Shown: positions 1 through 26,324 of the stretch, piece by piece
Position numbering within the stretch: position 1 is the stretch's first letter
Layout of the letters: every line of letters begins with the position of its first letter
DNA from: Chrysomallon squamiferum
Taxonomy: Eukaryota > Mollusca > Gastropoda > Neomphalida > Peltospiridae
Assembly: GCA_012295275.1 (NCBI GenBank)
Contig: CM022669.1
Span: 17,752,672 to 17,814,671, forward strand
Reading direction: 5' to 3'
DNA length: 62,000 nt
Position numbers and translations under genes: made by a program
Notes under the pieces: generated by a model
Databases searched by the model: none
Seen by the model: the letters and a program-made list of their open reading frames with translations, nothing else
What the model was told of the DNA's origin: nothing

Positions 1-162
1 ATATAATACAGCACCTATTCAACTACAGAATATAGTATTATACGCACGCAGGACTGTGCATATATGAACACAAAGCAGACACATATAGAAATATAAATCT
101 AAATTCATAATAATATCTGAAAGTATATGTACATGTGCATACGCGCGTGTACCCCTTTAGAA

Positions 163-216
<54 letters not shown>

Positions 217-1860
217 GGAGTCTAATTCTATTTAGATTTCTCAATTCAGTAAACAACCAAATAATTTGTTCCAGTGCAAGACAAAAAAAAAAGAAAATAA
301 CATAATAACATAATAAAATAAATAAATAAATAAATACCGGTGACCATGATCCAATATACCAGTTGGGGTAATGTCGTTTCGTAGTGCATTCTGGGAATTC
401 ACACTGCAGAATGACGTCATCGGGCCGTGTCTCATTGTCACAGTATTGATCATCTACGTGCAGGCCGGACGTGACGTCTTTGCAGGAAGCGGAAGTCTTC
501 TGGTATCCTGTCTAAACAGAAGAGTTTTCATGATGATTACGAACAGAACTACTGGTTACAAAATCTTATTATTTAATTAGTCTTTAGAATAGCAGTCCAT
601 ATATATAACTGACTGGAAAGTTATGCAAATGTTCATGTTTATATGTTCGAGATACACACACGCTTATACACGCACGCATACACACACACACAACATCTGC
701 TGCGGCTATTAGTGCTACTACTTCTACTACTGTTGATGCTGCTGCTACAAGTGCTACTACTACTACTACTTCAACTGTCACCGCCACTTTAGAGAATGTC
801 TTCATTAATTTTTACTGTTATGCCACTACTACAACCACCATCCCTGCTCTTGCAGCCACCACTTCTACTACACCACCACCACCACCATTACTACATACTA
901 TTATTACTATAACTACTACTGCGACTTATAATGCCGCTACCACTGATGCAGCTTCTACTATCACCTCCAGTACATTAAAGAATTAGACAAAAACACACCA
1001 GTTAGCCGCATAAATATTCCTCAAGGTTTTCACTAAGATAACATTTACTTAGCCCAGTTATACCGTACATTAATTACATTTACAGGGTAGCTATAATCAG
1101 ACACGCATATGGTACAGCCAGAGACGAGTAGATTGTGTCAGAACACAAAACAAGATAGTGTCATTTCAAGTACTGAAAGAATGAAAAAACATATTTAAAA
1201 AAAATCACTCTAGAGCTCAGTTTCAAACGCCAGCCCAAGTATAAAATGTCTTCATCAGCTAGAATATCGGGAGGCGTTGAAAAATACGATATGTTTCCTG
1301 GCAGTATCTTAGTTCGACTGACAGGTCCCTCAGTGCAAAGGGTGATAACTCCTGCTATAGCACAGGGTTGTTGTGGTTTTTGGGGGGGGGGAAAGAGGGT
1401 TGTGTATTTATTTAGAACTGGGTTTGTATTTTGTTATGTAAAAAAAAAGAGTTAAAAAGAGCGCTTCTGCTGTTGTTGTTTTAAACTGAATATTAATAAT
1501 GTAACATGTTTATTTATTTTATCGTTTACTACTACTATTACTGCAACAACAAAAACAACAACTACTGCTATCACTAATACTATTACTACTGATACTGCTA
1601 CTACTATTACTGCTATTATTACCGCTAGTACTGCTACTGTTACTACTACTACTATAGCTACTGCTACTACTACTATTACTACTAAAGCTACTGCTACTGT
1701 TATTATTATCATTATTATTATTACTTCTACTACGAGCTTAAAAAAAAAGATAAAAAAGGGAAGTACTCACACTGCACGTGACTGAACAGGGCTCCCACGT
1801 GACCTCCCATTGATAATGTTCATTCCTCTGATCAGCACGAACAGCCAGGAAAATCTACAA

Positions 1861-1918
<58 letters not shown>

Positions 1919-4200
1919 TAACAATAACACAATATCAACAACAATAACAAAAACAACAGCAACAACAACAATAGTCATAATAATGATGATGAACCTGAAG
2001 ATAATGAGAAGAACAAGAACAACAACAATAATAATTATGATGATGATGATGACAATGATCAGATCAAATGATTATGATGATGATTATGACGACGATAACA
2101 GTAACAATAAAAACAACAATAATAATTCGAAGAAGGAGAAACAAATGATTGACTAGAATAGTTTTTAACCTCTAGCAAAACATTTCTGTCCACCGTACAG
2201 TATTCTGATTTCATTTCATATTTCCTATTTGATGACGAATCTGAGTCAACTCTAGCTGTTTTTTATGTTACTTCAAGAAGAATCCTCAGTAGATTCCTGT
2301 AGGTTTCAGATAAGTGGTTATTTATTTTATATTGACACAAGTGAAGTTTGGCTAATGAAGAGAATCTATACCTTATTAAATACAACTGATATTGTTTTTT
2401 CTATTTAAACACACTGTTTTAAAGGTAATCAAAATAAAGATTTATTGAAATTGAAAGAATGAAATTGAAGATGTGTTCATAACCTCAAAGTAACAAGTGA
2501 CGTTACTGAAAGACTGACAATGATAGCGAATCGGTTAACACATGAATAGAACAAAATTATAAAATGCATGGTGTACAATGGAAACATTCCTTCGTCGCTA
2601 AGATATAATTATTCCTCACTGGACAGATGTTAACAACGGCTGTATCTATTTCGTAAACTGTACCAAGGCTGACCCATCTTGCACTTCGTAACCGAGTTCC
2701 CGGTGTAGCCAGTTTGAAAATACTCTCAGCAAAATTGCCACGGTATGCACGGCTCAGTATCGGGAATTACACCCCGTAACCTTGAATATTTCTGAAAACA
2801 AATTCCGGTGTCCACGTGGGGATAAACGTTCTCGGCGAAACCTCCAGAGAGTTAATTTATAATCTCTTCAAAGGGATTTCGACAAAGCTAGACACATAAA
2901 GGTAAAAAAAAAAATTATTACCTCAACTCGTCGACGCTAATAGCAGGATACTGATTTGGCAAAATGGCTTGACGCAACAAGGTATTTTACTCAGCTAAAA
3001 ATGTCTATCAGAAGCCTCGCTTCACACGGAATTAGGAACATAAAACAGATGACTGCACATGCTTTCCGTGTTCGTGGTGTGCGTAATTACACTCATTAGC
3101 AGATGCGGTTTGGATCCAAGGTCGAATTGTAACTGTGTCATAACATTTTAATGGTTATCGATAAAAAAAAATATAAAAACATTTAAAAATAAATTACAGG
3201 AACAGCTCTATATCTACTTTTTCGGTTTAAATCTTGAGATATTATAGATTTTTGACAATACAACAATGAAAAGTTTGAACAAGCAACATTTATATCAATG
3301 TCAATACAAGACTTATCTCTAAATGCAATGCATCTGTTACCTCAGGAACTGTTACCACTAATCCTATTGATATTGCTGCTTCTGCTACTACTACCTTATC
3401 AATAACGAACAACAACAACAACAACAACACGAATTGTTTTCAATACTTCATAAATATTCTATGACAAATTCAGAAAAGCAATGAAATTGTAAAAGAAGAA
3501 GATAAAATTTAGACTGGTTAAATTGCACGGCATTAGTTTCACGCCTCAGCTAAAATTTGAATTTAAAACATTAAAGATAATAAACATGAACACAGATATA
3601 GCGAAAATTTAATCATAGTTTGTATCATTGTATGAATGTTTCATTTGTCAGAATCGTAATAAATATCTGTCTCGCCTATTTATAATTACATAATCAGAAT
3701 GGCACTATCTTTACCTTATAAATGTCGCATAACAAACCTTGAATAAAAAATAAATAAAAAATAAAAAATTATTTACCTTGATGATAATACGCAATGAAAG
3801 ATAAAGAAAAATAATAACCTTGAAAACGTAACACAAAATTTGTACAATAAATTCAAATTCCTAACCGATTCAGTTTCGCAAGGAGATCTTTTCTTCAGGT
3901 TCAGAACAAAGTACATTTCTTTTTTTTCCCTTTTCTTAGTGATCTCTAACCTTTTCAGCAAAACATTTTAAATATTTAGAAAAAAAAAAATGTATTAATA
4001 TATACATTTGTCATTTTATGTGCTATTGGTACACGGTTCTTCAGTAGTGAAAATGTTGGGAATCACTGCTAGATATCCAAACATTTTGTTGTGGGCGTTC
4101 AATCTATGTATCACAGTTTTTATCACAAGATAATGTGTGATCAATTAAACTGCAGTTCTTACAAAGAGTTTGCACATTTCCCTGGCTATACCAGACCCTA
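1..4200. other. gene-free AT-rich sequence with trinucleotide repeats
   Basis: (ATT)n at about 163-215; cryptic ACT/CTG/CCA trinucleotide mixtures at 700-960; an imperfect ACT/ATT array at 1527-1735; (AAT)n at 1861-1916 grading into AAC/GAT mixtures to about 2130. The rest is unique sequence without recognised exons. The small ORFs rich in V/I/A or N are translations of the repeats. Confidence 0.8.
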
Positions 4201-4241
4201 AAAGTTAAGGCTTAGTATAGATTTTTTTAACTTTTTTTTTT

Positions 4242-4293
<52 letters not shown>

Positions 4294-7200
4294 AGAGAGA
4301 GGGCGGAAACGTAAATCATCAAAACCTTTCCAGACAGCATATTCATCATTTTTTTAAAAATAAAATTTGTCTGAGCAGCAATGGAAAGTGTATCGAAATA
4401 CGACACAAATTTTAACACTGTTCCAAACAAGGCATCTATCAGGGATGATGATGCACAATAAACTCGTTTTTGTCTTACGGTTTTCGTGTTTAATTAGGAA
4501 AATGTTCGGTGTAAATTTTTGTTAGTATCTGGTTTTGGATAACAACGCCATCAAGATTTAATCTGAACATGACCGAGCTCTGGCTTGGCTAAACAATGAC
4601 GTAATCGATGCCAGAACTGGCCAGACGTCTGCAGACGAGTGCCATTCCGTCACATGACCAGAGCACGTGTTCCTGCCAGAGCGACAAAACAAAATGATTC
4701 CAGAATAAAAAAATAAACTCTGTGGTTGCAGAATAAATCTTTTTCATATTCAAAGTTTTTTTGTTTTCTGATTTGCTTTACATAACACCGGATCTGTTGA
4801 GTCTTGTTCTCAGCAAAATGGAGCCCACGTAATGACAGCAGACCAATTAACACAGCAGAATTCATTACGGGAAATTGGGCAGCATCCAGTTGCAGAGTTT
4901 ATGAAATCGTTAACGTGTTTTAGTTAAAAACTGATCCAGAATAGTGTGTATGTATATCAGTGCACGTCATTCCTAATACCACCAATTACTTAATCATTGT
5001 TCTACCAACTCTATAATTTAATAAAAAAAAGGTTTTTGTAATCTGAAGTTTGATCTTTTCATTACTTTTCTATATCTTGTTCCCCCGTACTCGAAAATGA
5101 TACAGGGGAGCTACACTATGTCAGTATAATGCTTACAGTGATAAAAGAGAACTTTAATGAGAACTGCTGCATAACCAGTTTGAGCATCGCTTTGACGATC
5201 TTATAAATGTTTTACGTCCATTAGATGATCACAAATTGATGTCGTGGAAACAACAACAAAAACAAAAAAAACCTTTAAACTTTAAGCATTTTGTAAATCT
5301 TCTAAAAAAGTAAACAGAAAATAATTAAGATGACAAGCTAAGTATTATCATAATAGCCCCCCCATACCAAAACAAAAATGCTTTTAAGATAAATGTTTCA
5401 TATCATAGCTGATTTCAAATTTTATTGGTTTAGTTCCAATCGTTTAAAAGTACTCTTACCCCCTCTTCGTCTATATCCAAACTGTGTATTCGATAAAGTG
5501 ATAACACGCAAGGCTAACTCGTTTGCTTTTTTCGAGATCAAAGGCTGGTCTGGTCTGAGCCTTGATAAGCAAGAACTAATTACAAGCCATTAAGTATGTA
5601 AGGTCAAGAGGACGCTTGGTGTAAACACAGAGCACTTAACAGTTTCTCAGAGAAACTGTGATTTGTTTATTTTGACTTTCAGTAGAATGGTATTTTCATA
5701 ACATATTCACTGAAAACGTATACAAGATCAAAACATTTTACAAAGCAATTTTAACAAAACATTCATGAAAACTTACACATGATCAAATCATTACAATATC
5801 ATAATATGCGTTTTTCATAATGTATTTATTGAAAACATGCGCGTAAACAATCGTAATATAACACCCTGCATTTGGGACGTTTTCATAAAATATTTACATT
5901 ATTAAATTTAATTTTACTGTGGATTGTAAGGACTGCAGCGTTACCTGCAGGGACGGGTCTGTTATGAAACTAACGAATCTTAAACTTCAGCAATCCTAAC
6001 AGTAACACAGGCGATTCCCCCAGACGCGAGTTTAGTCCAGACTGATTAAACAATTTTAATGCGAAGCTGAGAAGAAATAAAAAAAAAAAAGTGTTCTGTC
6101 TTGGAACAAGCCCTTTGAAGACGAAAACAGAGGTTACCCTGACCCCCTATAACAGTTCAAGGTTGATAAATGTAAAAAAATAGCAGCTCAAATAAGGTGC
6201 CAAAGAGTATCGAAGATGCATCATATCATTAATAAAAGACGTTACTAATAAAATATATGCAATAGGGAATTCTGTTATTTTAACAGAATATCATTTTTTT
6301 TTTTAAATGCGTATCTATTTATAAACACAAAACAATGATATAATTATATGTGTATGTATGGTATAAAATACTAAATGCCAAGGTATCATCATCCACAAGC
6401 CCAAAAGAAATGAATTTTATTTAAAGAAATGAATTTTATTTAAAGAAATGTTTCAATGTTGTATATAATAATGCTAAAATCATTACAGAGTTTATCATAA
6501 AGTTTTCAAACTAGATCAAACACGCGAACAAAGTTTATTGAAAAACTTCAAGTAGACAGCTTTTGGTGAAGATAAGAAAAATAATATTTATCAAGGAATC
6601 ATATCAAATGATGGAATCTTGTAAATATTTCATTACAAACATGACCACTGATCCATTGAATAAATCGAAGGATTAACACTGATAAAACATCTTACCTGAA
6701 TAAACATGATACCAATGTCCCATACTGATGTCATTGTAACATTTACCGAATCTTTCTTCCAGTCATAATGTTACAGTAATATTCATTATTCCAGCAAGGT
6801 AAACTCCCTTTTGAAAACAAAAAATATTATTACGGTCCTCTATTTGTGTATATTTTAAATTCTTGGTTTAAATTATTTCCAAAACCTTCACCTTTATATG
6901 TCGTAGTAAATGAAAGCAAATTCCATTCATGAATCTTACACTGATCGCTTCTCCAGCAGTTTTCCCAAAATATCTTCTGTCAGCCAATGAAATTCCAGCG
7001 TTCCCACAAAGCGTTACCAACCAGCCAATGAAATAAACGGCATTTCTGTAGCCGAAAGTGTCGTCGCTAGCCACTTGAAACCGAAGATCCGGCAGTTATC
7101 GGGAAAAGTCGTTAAACTGGGATACCGATAATCGGCGAATCCGTGACCATCAAGTTTTTACGTCCAATCAACGGCCCCAGTATCAATAAACCGGTACCAT

Positions 7201-10200
7201 TAGCTGGATAAAACAGAGTGGGTGCGTTAAAGCAATTAGTGAGAGATGATGATTTTTGGCCCGAATTATCTAGCATTAAAAACATCAGACATTCTCACGC
7301 GTCAGTGAACACGTGCTAAAAGATTGGTACTTGCTTCTGGCTCAGTTTTAATGATAGCAAAGTTCTGAATGATGAAGACATCTGCCGGATTGTATGTGGT
7401 TCCTTGGTTGTTTTGAATCGCCTCACGAATTATTAAATTTTGTTTTGTGTTTATGCACAAAAAGAGATAAAGAGAATGAATGTGTGTGTGTGTGTGTGTA
7501 TGAGAGAGATAGAGAGAGAGAAAGTGTGTGTGTGTGCGTATGTGTGAGTGTGAAAAAAAAAAGAGAAACAGTAACATTTCTGAAAATGGATTAATCAATT
7601 TGTTGTGTACAAATATGTTTGTGTGTGTATGTACGTGTGTATCGATATATGTATCTATATATGTATGTATCTATATATGTATGTATCTATATATGTATGT
7701 ATTTTTGTATGTATGTATGTATGTATGTATTTGTATGTATGTATGTATGTATGTATGTATGTATGTATGTATGTATGTTTGTATGTATGTATATGTGTGT
7801 GAGTGTGTGTGTGTGTGTGTGTGAGATGAAAGTATGTCCCTGTCAAGTTCTGTATATGTGCGTGATATGTGCGTGGTGTTAGCAGACAGGTTTTAAAACT
7901 CTTGTTCCGACAGAAGAAAAAAAGGGAAAAAAAAAAAAAACGACAACAGCTGGTCTGTACCACGATCTTTGCATGAGACGAAATTACATCAGTTATTATT
8001 TGGAAAGCAGAAACCAAGACTTCACAGCTCATGCCATGATAATGTAAAATTTGATGCCATAAAATCTTTACGTGGTGCTCACCGGTTATCATACATCGGC
8101 GCAAGTAGATTTCCATCACGTTTAAAAACTGAAAAAATCTATTATAAACTGTCATGATATTCAACTAACACGTGCTAAATCTAGAAATATGTCTCTCTCC
8201 ATTAATAGAATGAGATAAGGTGAAAAATATTACGTGTGTCGTTTTGCCGAAGCAAGTTACTACGTAGTTTTTTTTTTTTTATATGGAAGTAATGTAGGGT
8301 TGAAATTTACTAGATCAGAGAAAATTAAAACAGAATTGATGAAATCCAGAATTGATGTAATCCAGCGATAAAGGAACAAATACAAAATTGAGTATATACA
8401 GAAATAAGCAAAGTCGTGTTTTTTATTATTATTATTATTATTTTATCATCTGCTAATTCCCTAATTTCAGAAAATAGAAAAATGACTGAGGAAATATAAA
8501 ACAGAGAATGACTTTGTTCAAACAAACGGAATCGTGCTATTAGAACCACATTTTAAAAACAACACAACTCGGCAAACTCTAAACAGTTTTAACATGTTTG
8601 AAAAACAAACGCCCGCCGTTTTTAACTAATTTATTTTATAAATATACACAAAGAAACGCAGCTAAATCAACAAATTTTCACGATAATTTCTTTTCTTTGT
8701 TTTTTGCCCCATTTTCATGGCCATTTATCTGTTGCCGATGCTACTAATTTATTTACTTTAACCATAACATAAGTATATTAATTTTATATGCATGGTAAAC
8801 ACACGCGAGCCATGTAACGCATGCATGATCCTTGCGTATTTAGACGTTGAGTGCCAAGAAGCGTCTGCTGTGAATGCAGAGACGTAATCCTATCCTAAAA
8901 CAGCAAGTGGTGATGAGGCACCAGACTTATTAGAGAGGAAGTATTAATATACATTTCTGTCATTCACAATTAACGGGCAACCTCCCTGCACGAACAGCGG
9001 TTAGAAATTATTTAGGATAGTTACAGGAATGGGGAGGGGGAAACCACACACACATACAGACACACACACACACACACACAAAAAACAAAAAAAAACATCA
9101 ACAACAAACAAAGAAGAAAGTGAAAAGACAAAGGACAAAAACTCGCAAAACAAAACAAAAATCAAATAGAAAACTACAGCAAATAATATATTCTTAAAAC
9201 AATAAAAATAATAATAAACAAAAACAGTAACTATAATAATAAATGAAGGTTGAACTGGTCATGAGAGCATGGCAATTTCAGTTCCCATAATTTTGGCTTG
9301 AACAACAGAATGTATCAAATCGTTTAACTGGCAGTTCATTTGTTGGTGCTAATCTAACATTTTCATTGACTATCTTTTCATCTTATTTTTCAAGTTTGAG
9401 ACAACTCCTAATTTTCTTTTTCCTCCCTACTTTACAGTCTAAATTCTCAAACTGTACGGTGATATGCGAATTTTGATTCTGTTCACCTCACCACCTGTTT
9501 CGGAAACGATTTGCACACACCTGCAAATAACTCACGCATATCGTCTAATTCTATTGAATTCTTTTCGGCTAACATGTCATAAATAGAAATTTAAGTGTAC
9601 AGTCAGAAAGGAAATTCCATATAATAAAGATAAGTACAAAAGCTCAGAGGAAAAAGATATCTTATATTATATTAAATTATACATGCAGTTCGAAAATTAA
9701 TTTTTTTGACAGATCGACCGAACACAAGGCTTAGCCAGTGTATGACATGCAATGTGTGAATGCTATTCATGTGTATGTTCATTCAAACTCAAGACTAATT
9801 CGACAGACTGTCAATTTGTCACAGGTGAATCAACTCGAATATAATAAATCTCCTCGAAAGCGTGCTTCACTAATCTTAACTCCGTTCAAAACCCTTCAGC
9901 GCCAATTGTCCGGCTTGAGGCATTTAACGGTATCTTTAAGTGACCCTTAATGAAATGATGATCTCTGACCTTTCGTCAGGTGACCCCTATTAAACGAGCG
10001 ACCTTCTTTTTTTTTTTTTTTTGTTGTTCAGCCTTTTCCATAACGAACAGGTATCAGTTTATCACATAGGCTTTTGCACGTGTTGTTTGCAAAGAATTAT
10101 GAAGCGCGATGTGGGTTTGAACAATCTCGAGGACCTTTTCTTTAGCTTTTTATTCTGTGTCGCACAAGCGAAACAAGGACGAGTAAACACCGTAACAATC

Positions 10201-10590
10201 CACTAAGTTGTATCTTTATCACTTCACCGTGGCAGGGAGCCTATCAGTAACGCGTTTTAGCTGCTGATGTTTGAACTGTAAACCGAACTGTACGAATAGG
10301 CTAATACTCTTTTATTTGATTTTGTCTTTTGTATTAAAATGCTCAAGTTTCAAATTATATACAGTCGAACCAGTTTATGGGGCTTCTCGAGGGACCAGGC
10401 AGAAGTGGTCATACAGTGATAAATATTTAACAGAATAAATACACTGTGGATGAAACGTTAAAATAACAGACTGCTGATATACAGGTGACCGGGATTATTA
10501 CAAACAATTAATATTTTATTTGTTAGCAAACACAGACTGTGAGTTGTAGCAATTACAGGATTGATGTGGTGATAGATGAAACTTTAAAAC
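4201..10590. other. gene-free sequence with poly-T, GT/GTAT and CA repeats
   Basis: Poly-T about 4233-4289; a 19-bp tandem duplication (AAAGAAATGAATTTTATTT) near 6408-6450; compound (GT)n-(GA)n-(GTAT)n-(GT)n at 7480-7829; (CA)n about 9047-9080. ORFs of Y/M/C/V repeats at 7.5-7.8 kb are repeat translations. Nothing else recognised. Confidence 0.8.
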
Positions 10591-10597
10591 AAAATCT

Positions 10598-18550
<7,953 letters not shown>

Positions 18551-18551
18551 T

Positions 18552-22190
<3,639 letters not shown>

Positions 22191-22192
22191 AA

Positions 22193-22197
<5 letters not shown>

Positions 22198-22282
<85 letters not shown>
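22198..22282. repeat. (TC)n microsatellite
   Basis: About 85 bp of TC followed by T-rich tracts to 22400. Confidence 0.97.
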
Positions 22283-22287
<5 letters not shown>

Positions 22288-22998
22288 TTTTTTTTTTCTT
22301 TTTTTTTTTTTCTTTCTTTTATTTGTTTAGTATTTCTGTTTGTTTTTTTTTTTTTTTTATTTTCTTTATTATTATTATTATTATTTTCTCTCTTCTCTTT
22401 TTTTGTAGTTAACGGCAGCAATTATTAAGCAATTTACAAAGCACTCGGCTTGGTTAACTCCTGAAAGCGGAAGTGACAATCATACAGCTGGACGTTCTTA
22501 AATTATTTTATTTTACACATAGTTTGTTCTCTGTGTCTGTGTGTCTACCAGTCTCTAATTTCCTTCCTGCCACCAGTCATTTACATTAGACAGAAAGCAT
22601 ACAAATACTCTCGTGGTATCTGATATATCAGAGGTGTACACTGACAATGACAGATCTGTCTGCACCTCACGAATATTGAGATTTCGATCACTCTTTCTAG
22701 GGAACAAAGGTTTTGACCATTACAGCGATATCTCTTTCTCTCTCTAGGTCTCTCTGTCTCTTTCTCTTTCTTAATATTTGTCTGTTTCTTTCTTTGTCTC
22801 GCTGGCCCTCTGTCTAGTTCTATCTAACTATCTCTTTCTAACTCTCTCATTCAGTCACAAATTTGATCGCTCTCTCTTACTCTTTATCTATTTAGCTATC
22901 CATATCTTTTTATCTCTCTCTTTCCTTCTTTGTTTAAATCTGTCTCTCTGGCAGCCTTTCTAAGTATATGAATCTATCTCTCACAAACAAACAGACAC

Positions 22999-22999
22999 A

Positions 23000-23036
<37 letters not shown>
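22999..23036. repeat. (CA)n microsatellite
   Basis: About 38 bp of CA within a CT-rich area (22730-22990). Confidence 0.95.
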
Positions 23037-23038
<2 letters not shown>

Positions 23039-23100
23039 ACACGGACACAGACACATACAAAGGAAATCAAGAACTATCATATAGAACAGATTCACACTGT

Positions 23101-23256
23101 ATTCTATTCTGGACAGACTCCCCCCTTCCCCTTCCCCTCTCCTGTCCCGGAACCCATCCCTGGCGATCCCAGAGATCGGATCCGTGATAGGCGTGCCTGA
23201 ACCTTGAATTGGACGTGGGCACGTAAAAAGAGTTTCCATTCCATTCTGGACAGACT
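23101..23256. mobile_element. short insert flanked by 19-bp direct repeats
   Basis: ATTCTATTCTGGACAGACT (23101-23119) and ATTCCATTCTGGACAGACT (23238-23256) match at 18 of 19 bases and flank 118 bp of GC-rich sequence that ends in an A-rich AAAAAGAG. The layout is what a retroposed short element with a target-site duplication would give. No B box was seen and the family is unknown. Confidence 0.4.
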
Positions 23257-24715
23257 TCTCTAAACTGGACTCCACACTCTTACTCGTTGTGCTTTAGCGT
23301 AAGTTGCAAAGCATTAGACCTGATCTAAACGGAAAGAGAATCTGTTTTAACAGCATTCTATTAACCCGAGGCAGCCATCCATACTTAAACGTGAAGAAGC
23401 CAATTACGTTGCACTATAGAACAGAAGGCAAAGACATCACCGCTGTAACTTTGTTTGACGAAAAGAACATTGGAGAGACAAGGAGCAAACAGTGTAGAAT
23501 CAACAATCAGCAGTCAAACAGCAGTCAGCAGTCTATTAGCAGAAACTCTGTCACATGTAAAGATGCAAAACTGCAAGGATTTAGAATTTTTTCAAAGCGT
23601 TCGAACAGAAAGCAAAATCAAAATGACTTCATAAAAATGAAAGGTCTGTGGTTAAGATGGAACCAAAGGGAACATGAAGATTAAATATTTTATAAACAAG
23701 ATACATGGTTCTTCTCATTTGGAATTAATACAGGTTATCATTACTACACTAATAAAATCATATATATATATAATACACCTACATATGACAAACAGACACG
23801 TTTTCATTTTCATTTTCAGTATATACGGTGCTACTGTACATAAACTCTGTGTGTGTGAGTTACATATAAGTATGTGGTTTGTAATAAATAAAAACTGGGT
23901 GAAAGACTGTTTAACGAATTGGAAACTGGATATAGCCAACTTACCAGAAAAACTCCGAAAATCTTAACGACACGCATTCTCTGTCTCCACAGCCTTCTGT
24001 GTTTACTGCAGCCGTTTTTGATTCAAATCAGCTCTGTCGAATTACTGTTCACCGATATACATTACAAACTCAACCTTATCAGTTCCACAGCATTTACCTT
24101 TCAAACACGCATTGGCAAGGAGTTAAAGTATCCAATTTTGTAAAGAATAAGTTCCAGTTCTTAAAAGAAAAAAGAAATCCTGAGAAAATTGTCTGCAAAA
24201 TGATGAGAGTTTTGTTTGAAATAATCCAACGAAAACTGTCGGCCGAAAGATAAAAGTTTTGAACGAATAATCCAGTTTTTGTTTAAAATTTTTTTTTTTT
24301 TATTTTTTTAAAGTTTTAGTGTAAGCGGATCTTCGTAGATTTATAAGCACTTCGTGAAAAACACGATTCTAATATACGATTGTGTCAGATAGAAATTAAC
24401 TTCTTTATTCAAGTACCATCCATGAAAAAGAGCGATAACGGTCCTGTCCACCTGTCTTGAGTGGCTCTTGTCGTTTCCCCAAGCAAGTCCCTCGCAGCCA
24501 GCCAGGTTTTAAACTGGGCAGACATCCACTTGACGTTCGGTCACACACACAGACCCTCGCAGTCCAGCCCGGCAATGCGCAACACCCTCTCTCTTTCCGT
24601 GTCGTCTGTCTGCGCGCGTCGCCAAACCCAACAAAAAAATCCGCTCTCTCATTGGAGAGCTCGTGTTGACAGTTGGTCGTATGTTTGGTTTACACCTCTT
24701 GCTACTGATAAAAAG
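23257..24715. other. unique sequence without recognised gene
   Basis: An open frame of 126 residues at 23304-23684 (plus) has no recognisable domain, splice context or signal peptide, and such a length is expected about once by chance in this much AT-rich DNA. A GC-richer patch at 24440-24700 precedes the GA arrays. Confidence 0.6.
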
Positions 24716-24718
24716 AGG

Positions 24719-24745
24719 TGAGAGAGAGAGAGAGATCGAGAGAGG

Positions 24746-24816
<71 letters not shown>

Positions 24817-24916
24817 GATAGACAGATAGCCAGAGAGATGTAGATAGATAGATAGATATAGATAGATAGAGATATAAATAGATAAGTACATAGATTGTAT
24901 GGATAGACAGATAGAG

Positions 24917-25001
<85 letters not shown>
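24719..25001. repeat. duplicated (AG)n arrays with GATA spacer
   Basis: (AG)n 24719-24809, then GATA-rich spacer, then (AG)n 24919-25001. The word TTGTATGGATAGACAGATAG occurs at about 24809 and again at about 24895, so the array edge was duplicated in tandem. Confidence 0.93.
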
Positions 25002-25439
25002 GTATTCAGATACACTGGAAAGGTGAAGTAACACTACACGTGCGTGTTACAGTCCAATAATTTAAGATAGCGTTAACTTCCCGGCGTTGTGTTGATGTGT
25101 CAAATACTTGATATTCACGGAAACAAGAAGCCGTTAAATTAAAACGTGTTCAGAGAAACGGACTGTTGGCTGCGGCCGGGATATCAGGGGAAACGTGGCA
25201 CGGCTTTTCATGGGTTCATTTCCAGCACGTATTCTTTAAATTTTTATTTCAAAAGACCTCTGTCGGGCTGGTCTCCCATGGTCTGTGGGAAACTGATAGC
25301 CCGTTTAACACATTCGCTTTTTCCGTCTCCAGTGTAGAGTTTCGTAACAGAAGTCTGAATGCCGAAGTGTACGTAATAGTTTATTTATCACTGTTCTCCT
25401 CTTCCTCGGTCATTATCAGGTTTCAGTCTGATATCAGTC

Positions 25440-25712
25440 ACTTTAAAATGTGGATGCTGCAGCAGTAATCTATCATTATATAAAATGCACTTAATACGAA
25501 TATAAACAACCTAAACTGATGTGAAGTTGACATAATGTAGAAATACAGAAGTCGTCTAACCTGGAATAACGTACATTTAATGTAGAAATATAGCAGTAAC
25601 CTAACACTTATAAGGTACACTTAACCAAGAAATAAAATAATCTAACCCGGTGTAACGTACAGTTAACACAGAAATACAATAATCTAATCTGATGTACACT
25701 TAATATAGAATT
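25440..25712. repeat. diverged ~45-bp minisatellite, left block
   Basis: Tandem units of roughly GTAGAAATACAGCAGTAATC plus TAA..TCATATAACGTACA, strongly diverged. The same family continues at 26325-26930. Confidence 0.8.
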
Positions 25713-26324
25713 TTGAATTATTTACCTATACATATGCATATAATAAGTAATTTATCGAACTAAATATAGTTCCGTCTCACAAAACTATATTTTTGGTGAG
25801 TGCCCGAAAATATAGACATTTATTTAGTAATCATATCTTCCAAGATATGATTACAAGATAAATGTCTGTATATATATATATATAAGCATTAGTTTAATAA
25901 CTTCTGGTAGGTCTTGTGACCCTAAGTTCATTTGGAATCACCCAAGTCTATTTCAGAAACTTCATCTTTTTTTCTTTAGAAGTTACATTTCAGGAAAATG
26001 GCATGTTGTAGATACTGTAAAAAAAAAAAAAAAAAAAAAAACCTCTTATGCTCTTTCTTCAATATCTGCGATTTATGTTCTGTTTTCCTTTGTTTTATTG
26101 CTTACCTGTTATTGTTTTGTGGTGGTTGTTTTGGGGGTTGTTTTTTGTGTATATATATATTTAGTTTTTAGTTTTTGTTATTATTATCATTTCTTTTTAT
26201 TTTGTTCTTGTATTTATGTTCTATGTTAACCTCATTTAACTTTTTATTGGTCTACTGTTGTTTGTTTTCTTTGGATGTATTTGTTTTGTTGTTTATTGAT
26301 TTATTATATACTCTATACTGTATG
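25713..26324. mobile_element. segment interrupting the minisatellite, with internal poly-A
   Basis: About 610 bp unlike the flanking repeat: a palindrome (25811-25870), unique sequence, A23 at 26019-26041, then T/G-rich sequence to 26320. The poly-A suggests a retroposed piece, but no clear target-site duplication was found, so it may be two events. Confidence 0.35.
25811..25870. repeat. near-perfect 29-bp-arm hairpin
   Basis: 25811-25839 pairs with 25842-25870 at 26 of 29 positions around a two-base loop. This makes a cruciform-prone palindrome inside the segment that interrupts the minisatellite. Confidence 0.8.

Noticed and set aside
7528-7824. Overlapping frames rich in M, Y, V and C (also near 15.5, 35.3 and 50.6 kb)
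   Set aside because: Translations of (GTAT)n/(CATA)n repeats in several frames at once, without domain or start context.
23304-23684. 126-residue plus-strand open frame
   Set aside because: Same reasons as above; its composition (N, Q, S, K, R) follows the local base composition.
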